This document shows positions 53,927 through 64,000 of a stretch of DNA of 64,000 bases, piece after piece. The notes under the pieces are model-generated. The model did no database searches, was not told the origin of the DNA, and was given only the letters and a program-made list of their open reading frames with translations. Location of the stretch: contig CM012954.1 of assembly GCA_000181795.3 (NCBI GenBank), forward strand, positions 77,725-141,724. Direction: 5' to 3'. The DNA comes from Trichinella spiralis. Taxonomy: Eukaryota; Nematoda; Enoplea; Trichinellida; Trichinellidae. How positions within the stretch are numbered: position 1 is the first letter of the stretch; each line of letters starts with the position of its first letter. The translations under genes and the position numbers were made by a program.

Positions 53927-54627
53927 GAACTCAACAACAACAGGAAATTGATGTGGAAAAACCGAAAATTTTCATCGATCCAACATTCCTTGAAAGTTTA
54001 AAAAGTGACGAAACAAGCAATGATAACCAACAACAGTTAACAAACAACAAAACGTTTAGCATATTGGCTTGCTTTGGCAAGTTGGATGCAAAAAATAATG
54101 AATCTGGTAAAATGTTTCTTCTTTTCTTCATAATAAAACATTAAAAGCATTATTTTTTGTAATTATCTTTCAGATACAACGTCAAAATTGGAAGCACAAC
54201 TGAATGCTGTTGATAATTGCTCAGAAAAGTCCGTAAATAGTGAACGAAAATACGAAAAGAAGAAAGCAGAATCGAAACCCATTGAAAATGGAACATTTGG
54301 AAGAGGCGATAATTTCTTTTTCAAAAGAAATGATCCTCGACTATTAGGCAAGATGACGCAGTAATTTTTTGATTGCTTCTGTAAATTGTTTACTTTCATA
54401 CAGAAGATTTGAAAAGTTTCCGAAATGCAAGTACGAGGGATCAACTTTGGCAAGCTTTGGAAAATAGAAAACCACTACTAATCAAAGTTTGTTTCAAAAT
54501 CATCTACTGAATAATTAATTAATCCACTGTTCGATTCGTTGATTCTTTTCAGCTTTACAAGAATCGTTGGTCTGATACGAAACGTCGAATGAAGAAGAAA
54601 ATTCGCGAAAATATCTTTCAGAAATGA
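52445..54627 (+). CDS. NOL8: Nucleolar protein 8-like, lacking the RRM
   Basis: Nucleolar protein linked in vertebrates to RagA/ribosome biogenesis. Seven exons join in phase: 52445-52549, 52803-53012, 53083-53292, 53452-54106, 54174-54347, 54404-54486 and 54553-54627, giving 503 residues. Family blocks of the C-terminal half, in order: LENRRQLWEERQNIINMAFE, LLKNKKIVFTE, an Asp run, HQAKLGLDPRFRMNAQFL, YNPDNPEHYIYE, then RGDNFFFKRNDPRLL, the FRNAST...W element and a basic tail (NRWSDTKRRMKKK). Vertebrate NOL8 is about 1,170 residues and begins with an RRM. None is found here before the first exon (MKTNRSRQKSF). The intron after 54347 uses a GC donor. An (ACT)n tract encodes about 17 Thr. The assignment rests on spaced motifs recalled from the family. 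Confidence 0.75.
53879..53927 (+). repeat. (ACT/ACC)n coding microsatellite in NOL8
   Basis: In-frame run of ACC and ACT codons giving an uninterrupted polythreonine tract of about 17 residues, followed by a CAA/CAG-rich Gln stretch. Confidence 0.9.
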
Positions 54628-55215
54628 ATGAAATTTTTCTTGTACAATATTCTTTCCTTTTCGACAAATATCTTATCAATCTCATAATCTTATAAATAAA
54701 TATTAGTGAAAATATTCAACAAACTGCTCGATATTTATTTCCCGATTGACCACTGTCAACGAAAAATCTCAGGCCATTTAGATTAGCAAAACTAGATGAA
54801 CTAAAGCAACGTTCAAACGATGAACAAACTAACGTCAAAATTTTGATTTCAAAACATTATTGTATTTCAATTAAACATATACTAAATTTCATTCCAAATA
54901 ACAACAACATCAAGCGTAAAACAATTAGTTACCTTTTTTTTCAAGCAATATTTAATAATTCTTCGTCTTCGAATTCAGAAAACACAATCTGGAAAAATAA
55001 AAATGAAAAATAAAAACGTACAAATTCATTAAAAAGCATGTTGTTGCACTGAAAAGTTCTCAGTTAATCAAATGTTCATTGCAATAAATTTTTATTTCAA
55101 ATATGTAAGAAAAAACAAATGCAGTTTGAACACAACATTCCAAAGCATTGTGATAAACTGATTAAAACAAGGTTACTAGTAATCAATATAGAGAGACAGA
55201 AAGAAAGATACATCA
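54628..55215. other. Convergent spacer, NOL8 3' / F-box 3'
   Basis: AT-rich. On the minus strand at about 54943-54990, an acceptor (TTTTTCCAG) precedes a short open stretch IVFSEFEDEELLNIA and a stop. It looks like a possible alternative last exon for the F-box gene, but no convincing donor was found. Confidence 0.35.
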
Positions 55216-55704
55216 TCAGCAACTTTCACTCATGACAATTTCTGTGATGGGAAAGTATTTCTTCAAAGCTTCGCCCATAAATTTGCTAGCTTGATCCACG
55301 TAAATGGTTTTGATGCTGTTCGTGTTGGATATCTGTCGAAAAATTTCGAGCAAATATGATGACATCTCATCGTCTACGATAAACTTTGAAAATGGATAAA
55401 GTCGGAGATCCCATTCAGTGGCATGAGGAGCTAAAGTGAACGCAATGTGCAAACACGAAGCACAAATGCGGAACGCAGCTGGAGGCTGCTCTGGAATAAC
55501 AAAATGTGTCATTTTTAAAACTGACAGTCGATCCAAATTCATAAAATATTCATCAACGGCTTTTTCCCACTCTGGACACACATCACGACAAAAATAGATA
55601 TCGGCATAATTCAGATGCGCAAAAATTGCGTTCAGTACACTGCTATCATACATTGGTCCTTTGCTGATTGTAGAATTCCTCGGTGAACTACAGCCCAGTG
55701 CCAT
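55216..55704 (-). CDS. Small F-box-like protein
   Basis: Uninterrupted 162-residue minus-strand ORF starting MALGCSSPRNS. The ATG at 55704 is chosen because a good acceptor (TTTTGTCTGTTAG) lies 8 bases upstream. The longer in-frame reading needs a non-ATG start and crosses that splice site. Residues about 20-65 fit an F-box pattern: SSVLNAIFAHLNYADIYFCR, DVCPEWEKAV (hydrophobic L-x-x-IF...L...D...CR-x-VC-x-x-W). F-box proteins usually recruit substrates to SCF ubiquitin ligases through SKP1. The rest (ICASCLHIAFTL; SSYLLEIFRQIS; KYFPITEIVM) matches no family I recognise and may be a short LRR-like or substrate-binding part. Codon use and composition look like those of neighbouring coding exons. 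Confidence 0.6.
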   Translation of the reverse strand: MALGCSSPRNSTISKGPMYDSSVLNAIFAHLNYADIYFCRDVCPEWEKAVDEYFMNLDRLSVLKMTHFVIPEQPPAAFRICASCLHIAFTLAPHATEWDLRLYPFSKFIVDDEMSSYLLEIFRQISNTNSIKTIYVDQASKFMGEALKKYFPITEIVMSESC

Positions 55705-56021
55705 AATGGAATCTAACAGACAAAAGATATGAAACCAATTATCACCAGTCAAGACCAAAAAATACAGTAACCGATTATCAGTCTGCTTGAAACTCAAGTA
55801 CACAGTTGTAAATAATGCGTTTACTGTACCAATTGACTCGTAAGAAAATGAAAAATTAATTTCTGAAATTTTCAAAAAATCAAATTGAACATATATATGT
55901 AAATAAAAATAATTTCCAATTAAAACTGCACAAATATTTCTTTAGTCAAAAATTATGAAATCAAGTTTTCAAAAAAAAAATAAAACATCATTTGAAACAT
56001 CTTCATTTGAGTTGTTGCATA

Positions 56022-60529
<4,508 letters not shown>

Positions 60530-61326
60530 GGTAATAACTATTCATCAACTTATCTGAATTGCATCATCAAAGGCAACATTCTTACGTTACCTCCAAACTA
60601 ACCTGCATATCATCTTATTCTTACTCTAAGTTGACGTGTCCTTTCTACCAATTAACAACCTGTAATAAAAACAATTTAGACATTGTAAACAAAACAGATA
60701 ATTACATATAAGCGTATTTATTTATTTAATTTTTAGATTAATAATATTTTATTGATAAATATTAAGCGTTAAAATTGTAGTCATAAAAAGTGTAATATAT
60801 AAATCCATTTGTCAGTTTTAAGCATTTAATTAACAATTATCAATTATCTACTGTAGAAATAAAATTTTTTTTCAATTATAATAATTCACAATCAATTATT
60901 TGACATTTTTTAAAAAGGAAGTTAATTGTATTTTAACATATTAAAATCTACTGATTTTAACAAATATATTAAGTATACTAATTTTTAGATATATTATGTT
61001 CATTTAATAGAGCGCAATAATATAGTAGTAATGTAATATAATACAATATATTCACATAAACTAGATCCAAATATCAGTTCATTTTCTACTTTAACTTTCT
61101 TACTTATATCATCATTCATGTTATGACTACAACTTGCTGTTGTACAGTTAAATACATATTTATTCAACTGTGTCTATTTGCTTTAAGACAGATCTGCTTA
61201 AATAAAATGTTATATCATTTTTCAACAATATAAAAGGCATATTGCTGTTGAAACAGCATTTTTGATAATGCTTCTGAAATGTTTCTTAACTCCTAAAATC
61301 TGCTCAGAGTGATGAAGGACTTTTAA
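60530..61326. promoter_or_regulatory. Shared 5' region between GFPT and GCAT
   Basis: About 800 bases between divergent start codons; extremely AT-rich, with no exon recognised. Likely contains both promoters, and possibly leader exons (CTGCTCAG about 20 bases upstream of the GCAT ATG). Confidence 0.4.
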
Positions 61327-63474
61327 ATGACCAACATGTTTTCATTCCAATTCACGAAAACTTACAAACGCTATTCCACTGCACTTGCTAATATTGTATC
61401 GAACATTCAGCAAGAATTAATTGAAATTCAGGTATAATATACGGAAACACATTTCATTTGCTGTGCCCTTTTGACAGCAATTACTTTCTACTTTTGACTT
61501 TATTTAAGAAATCAGGCACTTATAAACACGAACGAATTTTGCTTGGTCGACAAGGAGTTAAAGTACATGTGGCTGGAACAAAACAGCCAGTGATCAATTT
61601 CTGTGCTAATAATTATTTAGGATTGAGTAGTCATGAAGACATCATCGAAGCCGGGAAAAATGCACTACACACCTATGGAGCAGGCCTAAGTTCCGTCAGA
61701 TTTATTTGTGGCACCCAGGATATACATAAGTAAATTTATACTTCCCAAATTATCACATTAAAATTCGTATTTTGCTTGTTATTTTGATTAAATTTACAAA
61801 TAAATTAATACAAAATAAAATATAAATTATTACAGACAATTAGAAAATACTTTGGCACTGTTTCATGAAAAAGAAGATGCAATACTTTATGCGTCTTGTT
61901 TTGATGCAAATGCAGGCATATTTGAAGCACTTTTAGGTAATAATATATGTATGTGCATTTTTATCTAATCATGTTTTGCTACATTATAAAGTAAATAATA
62001 CAATTATGCAAGTAAAAACATTAATTGACATTGCAGTCTTTTGTCATTAGCTGGTAATAAATTGCGTAAATTAATGAAACTGTTTAGATTCTAACGATGC
62101 AGTTATATCAGATGAACTGAACCATGCTTCATTAATAGATGGAATTCGATTAACAAAGGCTAAAAGATTTCGCTATAAGCACATGAATATGATAGACTTA
62201 GAAAGCAAATTGCAAGAGACAAAAGGTAACTGATTGTTCAGTGAATCCTACATTTGCAGCATGAGTTAAAAAGTAAATTATAGTTGAGTTATTATGTATA
62301 AAAAATGAATACCATCTCTGATTTATTTTTAGTAGTATTTAATATTAGTAGATAATATTTAAAAATAGAAAAAACAAAAGAAAAATTACGATTGTAAATT
62401 TTAGGAAAATGTGATAAATTAGTGAGAAAAATGAATATTTAAAATTTGAATCTTTTTTTCAGAATATCGAAGAAAAATGATCGTTTCAGACGGCGTATTT
62501 AGTATGGACGGAGATGTAGCTCCGTTACCGGAAATTGTTAATTTGGCAAATAAATATGATGCAATTATTCTTTTGGATGAATGCCACGCCACTGGATTTT
62601 TTGGAAAAACTGGACGAGGAACTGAAGAATATTTTGGTAACAGTGTAATTTCAAGTTCTGTTTATTTATTAATCAATTGCAGTGCCTTTCTAACTTCAGG
62701 AATAAAGGGCAGTGTACACTTGATTAATTCGACATTAGGTAAAGCTATGGGAGGAGCCATGGGAGGTTATACCACAGGACCAAAACCAATAATTGATTTA
62801 TTGCGACAAAAATCGAGACCTTATTTATTTTCCAATTCCTTGGCTCCAGCTGTAGTAGGTAGTTCTTTGAAGGCAGTGCAATTGCTAATGAAAGATTCAA
62901 AGCATGCTGAATCATTGCTAAGAAAAACGACTATATTTCGAACAAGAATGAAAAATCTGGGTTTCAAAGTAGCAGGAAATTCACAACATCCGATTTGTCC
63001 TGTAATGCTTGGTAACGCAAAGTAAGCAACCGCATTTTAGGGAATTACAGGAAATATTATTTGCACATATTTTTTCTTTATAAAGTTAGAATACTTGAAC
63101 ATGCATGTATGTATGCATGAACGTGCGCCTTAATTTTATTTTCAAATCAAGTTAGCATGAATTAACGCTTCATTAATGCAGTTAATCAGGCTAATTATGT
63201 GCGATTTATCCAGTTTAAAATGAATTTACCGTTTTGATAAAAAGAATTGCCTCTGAAGATTACCAAGAGTTCGTATAAAATTTACTTTAGGCTAACTACA
63301 GAATTTGCCAATCGTCTTTTGGAATTTGGAATTTATGCAATTGGATTTAGCTATCCTGTTGTGCCAAAAGATAAACCCCGAATTCGAATACAAATATCTG
63401 CAGCTCACAGTGAAGAAGATATTGAAAAATGCATTGAAGCTTTCAGCAAAGTACAAAAACTGCTAAATATATAA
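61327..63474 (+). CDS. GCAT: Glycine C-acetyltransferase (2-amino-3-ketobutyrate CoA ligase), mitochondrial
   Basis: PLP enzyme that converts 2-amino-3-ketobutyrate plus CoA to glycine and acetyl-CoA in threonine breakdown. Seven exons join in phase: 61327-61431, 61509-61729, 61836-61936, 62088-62225, 62463-62636, 62700-63021 and 63291-63474. The N-terminus ([20 protein letters not shown]) is a plausible mitochondrial presequence. Motifs: [99 protein letters not shown], the PLP-Lys motif [36 protein letters not shown] and [20 protein letters not shown]. These fit GCAT rather than ALAS or serine palmitoyltransferase. The intron at 62637-62699 is 63 bases and has no in-frame stop. It is complete. 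Confidence 0.96.
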
Positions 63475-64000
63475 GAATAAAAGGTTCTTGGAAAAATTTG
63501 TCATTTCCTTTCAAATGGCTGATGCAAAAACATTTTTATCAGTCGACTCATTTCACTGGTATAATTAATGTCTCTAATGTAAAATAAATAAGTCTCAAGA
63601 ATGTAAAATCATTTCAAAAAAATACAACAATTATTATAATTCAACATAAGAAAACTTCTTACTTGATACTGAAATTCATTTAAATTCTAATTTAAAATTT
63701 AAATGTCTTACCTGATTAGCAGCAGCATAGCACAACAAACAGCAGAACAAATGAACAAGCAAACAGACAGCGAACGATTTATTTGTATTACTGTACATAT
63801 ATATATATATATAGAATAAGCACTATTATGGAAATTTTGCTTTCATATTCGTTATCGCTGCTGTGATTAGCGTGCAAATTTTCTTAACACTTTGCGTTGA
63901 TAAACAAACATTAGCTCAGAACAGCTTTGAAACTGAAATTCACAAAGCTAGTTTCGTAGATTATGTATTCATTTTGGAGCTGCACAAAATTGAACAAATG
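63475..64000. other. Right-edge non-coding sequence
   Basis: GCAT 3' flank with AATAAA just after the stop, then AT-rich sequence with a (TA)n tract at about 63796-63812. No exon recognised. Confidence 0.5.

Overview
This is a metazoan nuclear window, strongly AT-rich, with many microsatellites and short AT-rich GT-AG introns. All recognisable proteins are animal families: PLC-beta, SAFB, PACS, POT1, an Olig-type bHLH factor and animal-type GFPT. Several genes have a pyrimidine-rich 3' splice acceptor a few bases 5' of the start codon. That fits spliced-leader trans-splicing (nematode, flatworm or rotifer) or very short 5'UTR exons. I cannot name the species.

Layout, left to right. 1-8523 (-): phospholipase C-beta, cut at its C-terminal end by the window edge. 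12427-13776 (+): a five-exon MRPL42 gene whose stop codon overlaps the start codon of a single-exon octanoyltransferase (LIPT2) as TAATG. 15079-20372 (-): SAFB. 21196-22457 (+): FAM50. 22861-23426 (-): V-ATPase subunit e, in two small exons. 24406-29454 (-): PACS. About 32.1-33.85 kb: a GC-richer, broken relic, possibly of a BEL/Pao-type retroelement. 33981-35934 (-): a short POT1. 38903-39727 (+): an Olig/BHLHE22-type bHLH factor. 41120-52028 (-): UBA1, present as two near-identical 4.3-kb blocks either side of a 10-N gap. 52445-54627 (+): NOL8 without its RNA-binding domain. 55216-55704 (-): a small F-box-like protein. 56022-60529 (-): GFPT, with a 602-bp hAT-type element in an intron. 61327-63474 (+): GCAT.

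The genes are mostly housekeeping: protein modification (UBA1), mitochondrial translation, lipoylation and threonine/glycine metabolism (MRPL42, LIPT2, GCAT), hexosamine synthesis (GFPT), RNA and chromatin (SAFB, FAM50, NOL8, POT1), trafficking and acidification (PACS, V-ATPase e) and signalling (PLC-beta). SAFB/FAM50, UBA1/NOL8 and GFPT/GCAT are close head-to-head pairs that may share promoters.

The main observations are the one-base overlap of MRPL42 and LIPT2, the UBA1 block duplication that looks like two overlapping contigs left unmerged, a POT1 that appears to stop after its two N-terminal OB folds, two GC-AG introns, and a hAT-type insertion with recognisable target-site duplication.
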